A DNA stretch of 64,000 bases. Origin: Legionella erythra (GTDB lineage Bacteria > Pseudomonadota > Gammaproteobacteria > Legionellales > Legionellaceae). Below are positions 1 through 11,302 of the stretch, in pieces. The position numbers were made by a program, and so were the translations under genes. The stretch spans positions 183,889-247,888 of the forward strand of contig NZ_LNYA01000024.1 in the NCBI RefSeq assembly GCF_001467615.1. Reading direction: 5' to 3'. The notes beneath the pieces were generated by a model. It was not told the origin of the DNA, did not search any database, and saw nothing but the letters and a program-made list of their open reading frames with translations. The first letter of the stretch is position 1; every line of letters begins with the position of its first letter.

Positions 1-11
1 CTTGAGGAGAC

Positions 12-22
12 TCAGGTTATAT

Positions 23-30
<8 letters not shown>
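12..30 (+). other. 5' strand of 23S processing stem
   Basis: Bases 12-30 are exactly complementary to 2908-2926 (19 bp, no mismatch). They bring the two ends of pre-23S rRNA together in the long helix that RNase III normally cuts in bacteria. The complementarity is seen directly; the processing role is known for rRNA operons in general. Confidence 0.85.
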
Positions 31-2913
<2,883 letters not shown>

Positions 2914-2916
<3 letters not shown>

Positions 2917-2945
2917 TATAACCTGATGCGCTTCAGGTTATATGG
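2914..2945 (+). other. 13-bp hairpin just after 23S, competing with the processing stem
   Basis: Bases 2914-2926 and 2933-2945 form a perfect 13-bp hairpin with the six-base loop tgcgct. The left arm is the same sequence that closes the 23S processing stem with 12-26, so the two pairings exclude each other. The right arm is in effect a second copy of the leader sequence at 12-24. Confidence 0.7.
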
Positions 2946-3028
2946 ATAACATGAATGTGACTCTATTTTTTACCGGCCTCGTGGCCAACCCGGGTAAGAC
3001 CGGAAAAACCATGATGCTTAAACCGTTT

Positions 3029-3145
3029 TCCTGGCGACCATAGCAGTTTGGAACCACCTGAATCCATCTCGAACTCAGAAGTGAAACAGACTCGCGCCGA
3101 TGATAGTGTGAGGCTTCCTCATGTGAAAGTAGGTCATCGCCAGGG
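3029..3145 (+). rRNA. rrf: 5S ribosomal RNA
   Basis: 5S rRNA, recognised by the closing helix (cctggcga pairing with tcgccagg) and the conserved internal run cgaactcagaagtgaaac. The gene lies about 110 bases after 23S in the usual 16S-23S-5S order and is followed by a rho-independent terminator. End positions are estimated from the closing helix. Confidence 0.95.
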
Positions 3146-3156
3146 TTTTATTCCGA

Positions 3157-3190
3157 AGCGGCTCAGATAATATCTGCGCCGCTTTTTTTT
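3157..3190 (+). terminator. rRNA operon terminator
   Basis: agcggc (3157-3162) pairs with gccgct (3178-3183). An inner cagata/tatctg stem extends the hairpin, which is followed by an uninterrupted run of T. This is a textbook intrinsic terminator directly after 5S. Confidence 0.9.
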
Positions 3191-3312
3191 GTCTAAATCC
3201 GGCATCCAGGCCTGTACTTCATTTTTGGTTAATGCACGACTCCAAGACTTAAAAATTGATTATCGAGGTAGGCTGTAAAGAGCGTCATGTTCTCTTGGCT
3301 GCTCTGACAGGA

Positions 3313-4350
3313 TCAATGGAGGACAATCCGGTTCCCACCCGCATGCCGGCCTTCTTCCAAGGCGCTATGAGCGTCGTTAATAAGACTGGAGCTTTCTTGA
3401 TGTACATCCCGATCATAAAACGCGACCCCAATGGTTATAGTGGCTTTAATTTCTCCGGCTTGAGTCGCCATGGGCTCATGTTCAATGTTTTGTCGAAGCC
3501 GTTCCGCTGACTTTAATATCTCGTGTTTATCATTAAGCGGTAAGATAATCATGAATTCTTTACCACCTAAATACCCTACGGATGCGTCACTGTGGCAATG
3601 AATTACCAGATTGCGCGCAATGGCATACAATAGGTCATTGCCTACTTCTGCACCATATTCATCTGCGAATGATTTAAAGCTATCAATTGATACATTAAAT
3701 AATCCAAAAGTTTCCTTGTCCTGCTTACTGAGCGTCATTTGTTGTTGCAATAATTGCATAATGCCATTTGCATTCCAGGTTTTGGTAACCCCATCAAGCA
3801 ATGTCATCCGTTCCGGGCATTCAAGTTCAATAGTGCGTCTTTTAAAAGCCTCCAGGGAGTGAAAATTATTAATTTCTGAATCAACCAGGGCAGCCAGATC
3901 ATGCAAAATTGATTTTTCAGTGGGGGAAATGTGACGCGGCTTGTTATCAATTATGCAAAGCGCACCGATGGGATGATGGTCTTGACTCGCATGAATGGGG
4001 TAACCTGCATAAAAGCGTATCGAAGCCTTCTCGCCAGTAACCAGAGGGTTATTTTTAAAGCGAATATCGGATTGAGCGTCCGGTACGATCAATGCCTCTT
4101 CTTTTAGAATGGTGTGGCCACAAAACGAGATTTCCCGTGGTGTTTCGGTTAAGTTGGAGCCAATAATGGATTTAAACCACTGTTTGTCCTTATCGATCAA
4201 GCTAATCGCCACAATGGGTACATCAAATATTTTTTTGGTTAGGCTGGTTATTTGTTCAAATCCTTGTTCCATCGGGGTATTAATCAATCCTGTGGCATGC
4301 AATGCTTTTAATCGTTCGGCTTCATGAGTATGAGCTTTTGGTTTAATCAT
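3313..4350 (-). CDS. GAF domain protein with degenerate GGDEF (GGKEF) domain
   Basis: A 345-residue cytosolic protein. Residues about 20-165 look like a GAF sensor domain (FCGHTILKEEALIVPDA and GYPIH..DHHPIGALCIID are typical of the GAF proteins that precede diguanylate cyclases). Residues about 180-345 have the GGDEF fold. The catalytic loop at 262-266 reads GGKEF: the acidic third position needed for metal and GTP chemistry is Lys (codon AAA), and no RxxD inhibitory site is visible upstream. It is therefore probably not an active diguanylate cyclase and may act as a sensor or binder. It is monocistronic, and a remnant of a response-regulator receiver lies upstream on the same strand. Confidence 0.85.
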   Translation of the reverse strand: MIKPKAHTHEAERLKALHATGLINTPMEQGFEQITSLTKKIFDVPIVAISLIDKDKQWFKSIIGSNLTETPREISFCGHTILKEEALIVPDAQSDIRFKNNPLVTGEKASIRFYAGYPIHASQDHHPIGALCIIDNKPRHISPTEKSILHDLAALVDSEINNFHSLEAFKRRTIELECPERMTLLDGVTKTWNANGIMQLLQQQMTLSKQDKETFGLFNVSIDSFKSFADEYGAEVGNDLLYAIARNLVIHCHSDASVGYLGGKEFMIILPLNDKHEILKSAERLRQNIEHEPMATQAGEIKATITIGVAFYDRDVHQESSSLINDAHSALEEGRHAGGNRIVLH

Positions 4351-4623
4351 AACTTATCTCCTATACATATTAAGTCTAGGTAACAAGAAGTTATAAAGCA
4401 AAATTATCAGTATTTTCTGTTATAAATTTTTGAAATTTATTATTCGATTAATTAGATTTGTCTTGAGCGTTTGCTTTGCTGATAAAAACGGCGGTGATTG
4501 CACTGAAGTAATTGCGAAGTTAAATCGTAAATATACAGGCTATGATTTTTTTAAAAAAGCATGACATTTATCTTCTCATATTTCTTAATAAAATCATTAA
4601 AAATATCGTCAATTATGTCTAAT
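4351..4623. other. AT-rich intergenic region
   Basis: AT-rich sequence upstream of the GAF gene. It probably holds that gene's minus-strand promoter. I see no open frame with coding character and no tRNA or obvious structured RNA. Confidence 0.5.
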
Positions 4624-4798
4624 AATACATTTATGTAAAAACATATGCCCGTTAATTAGTACCTGAGCCGTGTCTTCATCTGCATGACCACTCATGATAA
4701 TGATGGGGAGTTTGCAATGGTATTTTTCGAATTTCTTCAATCAGTTGAATGCCACGCATATGGGGAATGAGTAAGTTGGTGATGAGATATCTCACGCT
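4624..4798 (-). pseudogene. Remnant of a response-regulator receiver domain
   Basis: Translating the minus strand gives two adjacent fragments in different frames that together read like the middle of a CheY-type receiver. One is LITNLLIPHMRGIQLIEEIR (from about 4786, equivalent to the usual ITDLLMP phosphoacceptor strand and helix). The other is PIIIMSGHADEDTAQVL followed by FLHKC (strand 4 to the conserved Lys-Pro). The frames change near 4710, the phosphoacceptor Asp reads Asn (ITNLL), and neither end of the gene is present. This is a dead fragment, perhaps of a two-component gene that once accompanied the neighbouring GAF gene. Confidence 0.6.
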
Positions 4799-5160
4799 TT
4801 AGAGAAACCATTGAACAGGTATAGTAATCAAGTGATGCTCAATTTTGACCGCCCTGGTTAGGTGGAGTCCACCAATACTTAGACTCTGTCATGGCGCTTC
4901 ATGGCGCGTGCATTCGATAGTCAATAAAAACAGTCTGTAACAACATGAATGCCTTCTGACGGGTGCTACAGACACGTTGCGGCACCGCCACTTCAGCATC
5001 AATACGCCTGCCTTTAGAATTTTCTGCAGCAGTCCTCTTACCCGAACCTCTTCATAATATTGACAAAATCCTGATTATTACCTTAAATAAAATGACATGC
5101 ATGCTGGTTTTATCAATTAATGCATAAAGCTTGCTTGAGTTTGTGTAATGTGAGGGCGAT
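4799..5160. other. Unassigned stretch, possibly degraded coding DNA
   Basis: Base composition between about 4850 and 5060 is richer in GC than the flanks and resembles coding DNA. All six frames are broken by stops, and I cannot assign the short peptides to a family. The last 80 bases hold the promoter region of the small gene at 5161. Confidence 0.35.
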
Positions 5161-5382
5161 ATGGCCATTCTAAAGGGTAATTTAGCGGGGAAAAAAGAGA
5201 AAGTAAAAATTGAGCTCAAATTGGATACATTGAGGGCAATAGAATGTTATTGCCAGTGGGCCAAAATTGATGACATCGGTTATTTTGTTGAAGAGGCAGC
5301 GCAATTTGTTTTTTCAAAAGACAGGGATTGGAAACAACACTTAAAGCAACTAAAAAAAGCTGGCCAATCCTCAGACAATTAA
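5161..5382 (+). CDS. Small charged hypothetical protein (73 aa)
   Basis: A 73-residue soluble protein with a basic N-terminus (KGNLAGKKEKVKIELKL) followed by one or two predicted helices and ending KDRDWKQHLKQLKKAGQSS. The beginning strand-then-helix pattern (VKIELKLDTLRAIECYC) would suit a ribbon-helix-helix DNA-binding protein, but the family is not recognised. A weak gaggg precedes the ATG. A strong hairpin overlaps the stop codon, which supports a real short transcript. Confidence 0.6.
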   Translation: MAILKGNLAGKKEKVKIELKLDTLRAIECYCQWAKIDDIGYFVEEAAQFVFSKDRDWKQHLKQLKKAGQSSDN

Positions 5383-5404
5383 GCCTGCGCGAGCAGGCTT
5401 AATT
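5377..5404. terminator. 12-bp terminator hairpin with GCGA tetraloop
   Basis: aattaagcctgc (5377-5388) pairs perfectly with gcaggcttaatt (5393-5404) around a GCGA loop, followed by T-rich sequence. It overlaps the stop of the plus-strand gene and lies just after the stop of the minus-strand gene at 5423, so it can serve both convergent genes. Confidence 0.8.
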
Positions 5405-5422
5405 GCTATTATTTTCATTGCT

Positions 5423-5581
5423 CTATAAGGGTGTTCCTCTGACGAGGAGTACGACAATAAAAATCACTAATAAAAGCCCAACAATACCTGAAGGACGATA
5501 GCCCCAACCGGCGCTGTAAGGCCATGCAGGCAATACCGCGGCCAGCAATAGTATTAAAATGATTAATCCTAAAATACTCAT
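5423..5581 (-). CDS. DUF3309-type small membrane protein (52 aa)
   Basis: A 52-residue protein reading MSILGLIILILLLAAVLPAW, then a short Tyr/Gly/Trp-rich loop (PYSAGWGYRPSG), then a second hydrophobic helix ending LLVRGTPL. Two membrane helices around a WPYSxxWGYxP loop is the pattern of DUF3309 proteins, which are often found in stress-related contexts. An aggaag ribosome site lies seven bases before the ATG. A longer frame that overlaps it has no such pattern. The function is unknown. Confidence 0.8.
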   Translation of the reverse strand: MSILGLIILILLLAAVLPAWPYSAGWGYRPSGIVGLLLVIFIVVLLVRGTPL

Positions 5582-5810
5582 GATTTCGCTTCCTTTTTAT
5601 TAAACTGAGCATCATTACTCAATTAAAATCTATTATTTATTATAGTTCATTTAATAAAAATCAAGAAAAAATTGACGGTTAACCATGTGTAAAAATGATT
5701 CGAAAAACGAGATATTATGAGCTTATTTTTAAGGTGTATTTGACAGTTATAACGCCTGTTACGCTGGGGATGCGCAAATAATATTACTTCTTTTATCGGG
5801 GGGGCTGATC
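5582..5810. other. Intergenic, no gene seen
   Basis: AT-rich DNA upstream of the DUF3309 gene and of the broken gene at 5811. It probably contains divergent promoters. No coding signal or RNA gene was recognised. Confidence 0.4.
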
Positions 5811-6018
5811 ATGAATAATAGGTTAAAATCCTGTTTTTTGTCATCGCGGTCACCGGCCGGCGAATTTCACTAATGCTATTGCTCATGCCGCGTTATCAGC
5901 CCGGTTTGTGACCGCCAATAGGAGTCGTATCGGTATGAAAATGGGTGGTAAAGTCTGGATAAATGAATCTGATTTTGTGTCGAAAAAGCGGTTCATCATA
6001 ACTGCCTTCCGCTTGTGA
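5811..6018 (+). pseudogene. Possible frameshifted small secreted protein
   Basis: A G-rich ribosome site (gggggg) precedes ATG 5811, but the frame stops after 20 codons. Joining three frames gives a plausible exported protein: MNNRLK, then ILFFVIAVTG (a signal-peptide core), then NFTNAIAHAALSARFVTANR continuing to RFIITAFRL and a stop at 6016. Two frameshifts, near 5830 and 5860, would be needed. The family is not recognised. It could also be chance. Confidence 0.35.
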
Positions 6019-6198
6019 CTTATCTGTGTCTGCGTGAGCACAGGTCTTTTCTTATAATCAAGGTTGTATATAAGGTCCAAGGGCATGTGGTCGAATAATA
6101 AGTCATTTTTTCTATTTTGACAACAGGAATAAGTCATTTAAGTTGCATGATTATGTAATATATTTACCTAAAGTTTTTATTATATACAGCCATTGAAT
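6019..6198. other. Intergenic, no gene seen
   Basis: AT-rich sequence between two broken small genes. A minus-strand open frame from 6137 exists, but its peptide has no recognisable features and no ribosome site. Confidence 0.35.
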
Positions 6199-6227
6199 TT
6201 GACAAATTTTTAATAAAACATTATTGT
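6199..6227 (+). promoter_or_regulatory. Putative sigma-70 promoter
   Basis: A perfect TTGACA (6199-6204) followed after 17 bases by TATTGT (6222-6227), about 95 bases before the start at 6321, within strongly AT-rich DNA. Inferred by eye only. Confidence 0.35.
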
Positions 6228-6320
6228 TAAAATAAGTTGCATTAATTAATAATTAGATAATAATTTATTTTTATATTTATTTGCATTGAAAAATGGAATT
6301 TATTTCTATAGGAGTTTGTT

Positions 6321-6530
6321 ATGGAAAATAGAATTAACCATGGTAAATATGGTCGGGAAAATTCAGGTCAAACCAATGACCCCGATGACATCAATGATGA
6401 ATGAAAATCTCCTCGACAGGAAGACGTTAAGAATTATCGCTATCCATTGGAAAATGAAGCCGACATGGATGTTGATGATGACGACGAACGATTGAACAAT
6501 CATTTTGGTAAAAATAATCCCTCAATTTAA
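6321..6530 (+). pseudogene. Small acidic protein gene interrupted by an in-frame TGA
   Basis: An aggag ribosome site (6310-6314) six bases before ATG 6321 begins a frame reading MENRINHGKYGRENSGQTND, then DPDDINDE. TGA is codon 28 (6402-6404), and the same frame continues with clear protein character (KSPRQEDVKNYRYPLENEAD, then a DVDDDDE acidic patch) to TAA at 6528. Without the stop it would be a 69-residue hydrophilic acidic protein. Composition is similar on both sides, so a recent nonsense mutation is the simplest reading. Alternatively the 27-residue peptide is the product. The family is unknown. Confidence 0.55.
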
Positions 6531-6568
6531 TGTCACCTACTCCCTCCCTTAGGGGAGGGGAAACAGCC

Positions 6569-6736
6569 TTGAATAACGACGCTTTCCAAAAAGCCTGCAT
6601 TGACGACATGGTCAACGGCCATACCAAAGCACGGCTCATCGATAACCATTATTTAAATCAAATGTGCAATCCACAGTTAAAGGATCATCCCGAACAGACC
6701 CGTAAAGTGCAGAAAGAAATAAAACAAAGCCATTAA
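6569..6736 (+). CDS. Small hypothetical protein (55 aa)
   Basis: The TTG at 6569 is preferred because a strong aggggagggg lies eight bases upstream. An in-frame ATG at 6530 overlaps the previous stop but has no ribosome site. The peptide is hydrophilic with an even mix of charges (NNDAFQKACIDDMVNGHTKA, later LKDHPEQTRKVQKEI). The ribosome site is part of a near-palindrome ccctcccttaggggaggg, which could hide it in a hairpin. Its stop overlaps that of the convergent gene by four bases. The function is unknown. Confidence 0.5.
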   Translation: MNNDAFQKACIDDMVNGHTKARLIDNHYLNQMCNPQLKDHPEQTRKVQKEIKQSH

Positions 6737-7056
6737 TAGCTTTGTTTGGGTTTCAAATCGAGCGTAATCACATCATCCGGTCCACCCCCTGGAGGCACGA
6801 CCGTAATGGTTGTATTGGTGAATGAACCAATTTCATACTCGTCGGCCTCCAGGGATACAGAGCCCCCTTTCTGGTTGCGTGCCGAAGCGACATCTGCAAT
6901 TTGAGATAAATCATCCGCTGAAATGGTTTTGCCGCGTATGACTTCGATTGTTCGAGTCCCTTCGCTTAAGTCAGCCAGTTGCAGGGATTGCGATGAAGCA
7001 TAGCCCGGTATTGCCAAACCGGTTAATACAGCCAGAAACACTATCCGTATGATCAT
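6733..7056 (-). CDS. Small exported protein (about 107 aa)
   Basis: MIIRIVFLAVLTGLAIPGYA is a standard signal peptide with likely cleavage after GYA. The mature part of about 85 residues has a beta-rich, acidic character (TRTIEVIRGKTISADDLSQI) and ends with a PPGGGPDD turn and DLKPKQSY. The ATG at 7056 is used; a GTG three codons upstream is the alternative. No family is recognised. A periplasmic or secreted location is inferred from the signal peptide. Confidence 0.65.
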   Translation of the reverse strand: MIIRIVFLAVLTGLAIPGYASSQSLQLADLSEGTRTIEVIRGKTISADDLSQIADVASARNQKGGSVSLEADEYEIGSFTNTTITVVPPGGGPDDVITLDLKPKQSY

Positions 7057-7111
7057 GCTATTCACTCTCGTTTGATAAACTTATTTAACTATAGCTCATT
7101 CAGCAACCCAT

Positions 7112-8191
7112 TTAGGCCGGGGAGGCTAAATGGAGGAGCAAGGCCTTTTGAACATGCAGGCGGTTTTCGCTTTGCTTAAAAATAAGGGAAGAGGGACTAT
7201 CCGGTAAGGTCGAGGATACTTCTTTTCCTCGTGTCATGGGCATGCAATGCATGAATACCGCTTCAGGGTCTGCCAACGTCATCAACGCTTCATTCACCTG
7301 AAAGCCGGTAAATTCTTCCTCATCACCTACCGTAAAACCCATGCTTGTCCAGACATCGGTGTAAACAGCCTGAACATCACGCACGGCCTCTTGGGGATGA
7401 GTGAAGGCTTTAATGTGCTCAGGATAATGGCTTTGAGCAAGGGCGACCAGCGCGCGATTGGGTTGACGCTCATCCGGGCAGCAATAATGGATGGTCATGC
7501 CCAGTTGCGGTGCCAGCAGCAACAGGCTATGCAGGATATTATTACCATCCCCCACATAAGTGAGCGTCAACCCGTCAAGCGAATTAAAATGCTCATTAAG
7601 CGTCAGTAAATCAGCAAGAATCTGGCAGGGGTGATGCAAGGCTGAGAGGCCGTTAATAACCGGCACAGCGGCATGCTTAGCCATTTCAATCAGGGTTTCA
7701 TCATCATGAGTACGAACCATAATGAAATCAGCATAGCCATTTAACACCCGGGCCATGTCCGCAGGTGTTTCCTGTTTGCGTGTCGCGCTGACGCTTTCAA
7801 TAGCTATCCCGCCCATGCTTTGTATCGCCAGGGCAAAGCTTAGGCGGGTTCGGAATGAGGGCTTCTCAAAAATCATGGCCAGCGTTTTATTGACTAAGGC
7901 CTGACGATAAAAGGCCGGTGTTTTTTTAATGGCTTTCGCCTGATTAAGAATCAGCTGCATGTCCTGACGGTTTAATTCCATACCGGTAAGCAAATGCCTG
8001 AGAGGCGATAAGCGTGCTGTATTTTTTTCATACGGCTGCCTCAGATTATTCACTTCTGTAATGCCGGTATCCAGACCAAATATGGCTTGTTGCAAATTAA
8101 TGACAAAGGTATTCGGGGTGACCTCGGTGATGGGCGAGGTGTCTGTCTGCTCATGCAGCAGGGCATCAGGATTGGGTTTTGGAAGAGACAT
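7112..8191 (-). CDS. argF: Ornithine carbamoyltransferase
   Basis: Carbamoylates L-ornithine to citrulline in arginine biosynthesis (cytosol). Carbamoyl-phosphate site FEKPSFRTR (108-116), HPCQ (187-190), ornithine-specific loop DVWTSMG (279-295 region) and the catalytic Cys in HCMP (315-318, usually HCLP) are all present. The N-terminus is about 50 residues longer than most family members: catalytic-domain similarity begins near residue 62 (SPLRHLLTG). The start is nevertheless supported by a strong aaaggagg site six bases upstream. The gene overlaps the end of argH by 26 bases, implying translational coupling. It is the last gene of the arginine operon. Confidence 0.93.
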   Translation of the reverse strand: MSLPKPNPDALLHEQTDTSPITEVTPNTFVINLQQAIFGLDTGITEVNNLRQPYEKNTARLSPLRHLLTGMELNRQDMQLILNQAKAIKKTPAFYRQALVNKTLAMIFEKPSFRTRLSFALAIQSMGGIAIESVSATRKQETPADMARVLNGYADFIMVRTHDDETLIEMAKHAAVPVINGLSALHHPCQILADLLTLNEHFNSLDGLTLTYVGDGNNILHSLLLLAPQLGMTIHYCCPDERQPNRALVALAQSHYPEHIKAFTHPQEAVRDVQAVYTDVWTSMGFTVGDEEEFTGFQVNEALMTLADPEAVFMHCMPMTRGKEVSSTLPDSPSSLIFKQSENRLHVQKALLLHLASPA

Positions 8192-9425
8192 CTGGATCCT
8201 CCTTTAATAATTCAGTGAGAGAACAATGCCTGGATTCTGCCTCGGCAACCCAGAGCCCCACCTGATGGTGCGCGTCACGAAACGGCATGCCGTTGATCAC
8301 AAGGGATTCCAGAAGACGGGTGGCATCCAGGTAACCGCTTTTGGCCTGCTCGTTCATCCAGTCGGTATTAAACGTCAGGCTTTGCAAGAAAGGGGTCATG
8401 ATGGATAAGCAGGCGTTGACCGTCGCGACGGTATCGAAGAGCGCTTCCTTATCTTCCTGCATGTCCTTGTTATAAGCGAGAGGTAATCCTTTCATCACCG
8501 TTAGTAGGGCCATTAAGTGCCCATAGACTCGCCCGCTTTTACCGCGAATGAGTTCAAGCACATCCGGGTTTTTTTTATTCGGCATTAAGGACGAACCGGT
8601 AGCAAAGGCATCGCTTAAGGTGATGAAATGAAACTCACGGGTTGCCCAGAGAATCAAATCCTCGCAAAGTCTCGACAGATGCATCATGATGAGCGAGGCG
8701 ACATGGACCAGTTCAATAACAAAATCACGATCACTGACGGCATCGAGTGTATTGTCGACAATGCCATCAAAACCAAGCGTTGAGGCCACCCAGGCCCTGT
8801 CAAGGGGCAGGCTGCTGCCTGCCAGGGCCCCAGCACCCAAGGGTGAATAATTCATCCGCTTGTACCAATCATCAAGCCGGCTCTTATCGCGTTGAAACAT
8901 ACATTGATAGGCGCCAAAATAAGTACCCAGACGAATGGGTTGGGCTTGCTGCAGATGCGTGTACCCAGGCATCCAGTTTTCCTGATACTGATTGGCCATT
9001 TCGCTTAGGCAAGAAATCAGGGCGTCAAGCTTCTGCTTAAATTGCTGCCCGGCATCGCGGCAGTATAAGCGCAGGTCCAGCGCTACCTGATCATTGCGGC
9101 TGCGTCCGGTGTGTAATTTTTTACCGGTATCTCCGAGTTGTGTAATGAGGAGTTGTTCAATGAACATGTGAATGTCTTCGCTGCCCTGGTCAATATCATG
9201 CAAGCCCTGCTCTAGCTCCGCCTTGATTTTCACCAGGGCGGCGTCAATGGCTGCCCCCTCGTCGGCTGTCAGCAGGCCTTGCCGGGTCAGCATTGCCGCA
9301 TGGGCGCGACTACCGTCGATGTCATGTTTGAAAAGTTTTTGATCAAACGACAGGGAAGCATTAAATTCATTCACGCGGGCATCCAGTGCCTGTTTAAATC
9401 GTCCACCCCAGGTTTTATTGGTCAT
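8166..9425 (-). CDS. argH: Argininosuccinate lyase
   Basis: Splits argininosuccinate to arginine and fumarate, the last step of arginine synthesis. Residues 1-10 ([10 protein letters not shown]), [21 protein letters not shown] with the catalytic His, and the fumarase-superfamily signature [12 protein letters not shown] are intact. The product has 419 residues, against about 457 in E. coli. The missing part is the C-terminal tail after the AHHQVG helix, replaced by a short unrelated end ([10 protein letters not shown]). I start at 9425 because this ATG begins the conserved N-terminus; an upstream in-frame ATG would add 35 residues encoded inside argG. It overlaps argG by 11 bases. Confidence 0.93.
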   Translation of the reverse strand: MTNKTWGGRFKQALDARVNEFNASLSFDQKLFKHDIDGSRAHAAMLTRQGLLTADEGAAIDAALVKIKAELEQGLHDIDQGSEDIHMFIEQLLITQLGDTGKKLHTGRSRNDQVALDLRLYCRDAGQQFKQKLDALISCLSEMANQYQENWMPGYTHLQQAQPIRLGTYFGAYQCMFQRDKSRLDDWYKRMNYSPLGAGALAGSSLPLDRAWVASTLGFDGIVDNTLDAVSDRDFVIELVHVASLIMMHLSRLCEDLILWATREFHFITLSDAFATGSSLMPNKKNPDVLELIRGKSGRVYGHLMALLTVMKGLPLAYNKDMQEDKEALFDTVATVNACLSIMTPFLQSLTFNTDWMNEQAKSGYLDATRLLESLVINGMPFRDAHHQVGLWVAEAESRHCSLTELLKEDPDVSSKTQS

Positions 9426-10638
9426 CCTGCACCCCTTGATGATGCACCAGCCCGTACACTTTGGCTGACAGAGAAAAAAGATTAATAAAGCCTTCTGCGT
9501 CTTTCTGATTATAAACACTGTCCTCCTCAAAGGTTGCCAAGGCGGGATTATGCAGGCTGAAAGGCGACTGCATGCCGCAGGGGATGATATTGCCTTTGAA
9601 GAGTTTTAACCTGACACTGCCGCTGACGTGCTGTTGCGTGACGGCGATAAAAGCGTCCAGGGCTTTTTTACTGGGTGAAAACCAGCGTCCTTCATACACC
9701 AGATTGGCATAATGCGGCTGCAGGGATTGTTTGAGGTGCAGGGTGTGCCTATCCAGGCACAGGCTTTCAAGCATTTGGTGTGCTTTATAGAGCACGGCCG
9801 CCCCGGGCGCTTCATAAATGCCACGTATTTTCATGCCCACCAGGCGATTTTCAACAATATCGGCCACGCCGATACCGTGTTTGCCCGCGAGCTCATTCAA
9901 TTGTTGCAGGAGGTGAACAGGCGTTAATTTCGCTCCATTTATCGCCCGCGGCACGCCTTGCTCAAAGTCGAGGGTAACAATCTCCCCTTCATCCGGTGTT
10001 TTTTCAAGCGGCGTTGTCATCAGTAATACATCATCCGGCATGGGGGTGGCCGGATCTTCAATGGCGCCACCCTCGTGTGAGATATACCAGATATTGTGAT
10101 CACGGGAATAGGGTGCTTTGGGTGTGACCGGCACGTCGATGCCATGGGCTTTGGCGTAATCAATGGCTTGTTGCCGTGATTTGATTTCCCATATTCGCCA
10201 GGGAGCGATAATCTGTAATTGTGGCGCCAAGGCTTTAACGGTGTATTCAAAACGTACCTGATCATTGCCCTTGCCGGTGGCACCGTGGGCAATGGCGTCG
10301 GCCTTTTGAGCCAGGGCAATTTCCACCAGTTTTTTGGCGATTAACGGCCGCGAAATGGTGCCCAGCACATATTGCTCTTCATAGAGAGCGCCGGATTTGA
10401 CCAAGGGCCAGAGATAATCGGTCACAAATTCAGTCTGCACATCAACGACAAAGGCTTCGGCCGCACCGCTTGTTAATGCCTTTTTTTGAATGGCCTTGAG
10501 GTCTTCCTGCTGCCCGAGATCGCAAATCACCGCGATCACCTCGGCACCCGGCACATGCTCCTTAAGCCAGGGAATCATGACGGACGTATCCAGTCCGCCT
10601 GAATAAGCCAAGGCAATTTTTCTGATTGTTTTTTTCAT
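9415..10638 (-). CDS. argG: Argininosuccinate synthase
   Basis: Joins citrulline and aspartate with ATP. The N-type ATP pyrophosphatase loop SGGLDTS is near residue 13 and is followed by the usual family blocks ([37 protein letters not shown]). The product has 407 residues, normal for the family. The second ATG (10638) is chosen because aagggg lies six bases before it; the ATG two codons upstream abuts that site. It is the first biosynthetic gene after the transporter genes in the operon. Confidence 0.95.
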   Translation of the reverse strand: MKKTIRKIALAYSGGLDTSVMIPWLKEHVPGAEVIAVICDLGQQEDLKAIQKKALTSGAAEAFVVDVQTEFVTDYLWPLVKSGALYEEQYVLGTISRPLIAKKLVEIALAQKADAIAHGATGKGNDQVRFEYTVKALAPQLQIIAPWRIWEIKSRQQAIDYAKAHGIDVPVTPKAPYSRDHNIWYISHEGGAIEDPATPMPDDVLLMTTPLEKTPDEGEIVTLDFEQGVPRAINGAKLTPVHLLQQLNELAGKHGIGVADIVENRLVGMKIRGIYEAPGAAVLYKAHQMLESLCLDRHTLHLKQSLQPHYANLVYEGRWFSPSKKALDAFIAVTQQHVSGSVRLKLFKGNIIPCGMQSPFSLHNPALATFEEDSVYNQKDAEGFINLFSLSAKVYGLVHHQGVQDDQ

Positions 10639-10648
10639 GTTCATCCCC

Positions 10649-11302
10649 TTAATAATACGTTTGCAAGGCGGCGATTGGATCGTCTAGGTCAGCGGTGTTT
10701 AAATCCGCAATGAGATTGCCCTGGTTAATGACCACCAGCCGTTCGGCAATGCCGGTTAAGAAAGGCAGGTCATGGGAAGCAATCACCATGGATACGTTCA
10801 TGTCCTTTACCTGGTTTAACAAGGCAACGACATCATTCGTGCTGCTTCTGTCCAAACCCGAAGTCGGTTCATCGCAGAGCAGCCAATCAGGTTTCATCAT
10901 CAGGCTTCTGGCTAAAGCGACACGCTGTTTTTGTCCGCCAGATAATTGTTGCGGAAACGCGTCTACTTTTGACGTAAGCCCCAAAAAATCAAGTAACTGA
11001 AGCGCCCGTTCTTCGTGATTGATGTCTTTTTCATGAAGGCTTGGTGCATATACCAGATTATCAAGAACGGTCATGTGCGGGAACAGTTGAAAATCCTGAA
11101 ACATGAATCCGCTTTTGCCGCCTAATTCAATTCTGCCGCTGTCTAAGGTCTCAAGTTGCTGGATGCAACGTAGCAAGGTTGATTTACCGCTGCCCGACGG
11201 GCCGGCAAGACCGACCACGCTGTGGGCCGCGATGCTTAAGCTCAGTTGATTCAGGACAACGGTGTCGCCAAACTGTTTGCAGGCTTTAGTGATTTGTAAC
11301 AT
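10649..11302 (-). CDS. Polar amino acid ABC transporter ATP-binding protein
   Basis: ATPase of a GlnQ/ArtP/HisP-type importer. Walker [11 protein letters not shown]-loop [16 protein letters not shown], signature [15 protein letters not shown], Walker [13 protein letters not shown] and the switch His in IASHDLPF are all present. The start at 11302 has a gaggt site upstream. It overlaps the permease gene by 17 bases and lies 10 bases before argG. Given the ArgR context, arginine or a related basic amino acid is the likely substrate; this is inference. Confidence 0.9.
   Translation of the reverse strand: MLQITKACKQFGDTVVLNQLSLSIAAHSVVGLAGPSGSGKSTLLRCIQQLETLDSGRIELGGKSGFMFQDFQLFPHMTVLDNLVYAPSLHEKDINHEERALQLLDFLGLTSKVDAFPQQLSGGQKQRVALARSLMMKPDWLLCDEPTSGLDRSSTNDVVALLNQVKDMNVSMVIASHDLPFLTGIAERLVVINQGNLIADLNTADLDDPIAALQTYY

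Noticed and set aside
4810-5080. Possible transposase or other coding remnant
   Set aside because: All frames are broken and no piece matched a family that I can name; no terminal inverted repeats or target duplications seen.
5415-5615. 66-codon minus-strand frame overlapping the DUF3309 gene
   Set aside because: The other frame (5423-5581) has a ribosome site, two membrane helices and the DUF3309 loop; the longer frame has none of these.
5883-6137. 84-codon minus-strand frame
   Set aside because: No ribosome site, no family-like pattern, and it overlaps a plausible broken plus-strand gene.
8166-9530. argH starting at 9530
   Set aside because: The extra 35 residues are encoded within argG and do not match the family; the conserved start [10 protein letters not shown] is at 9425.
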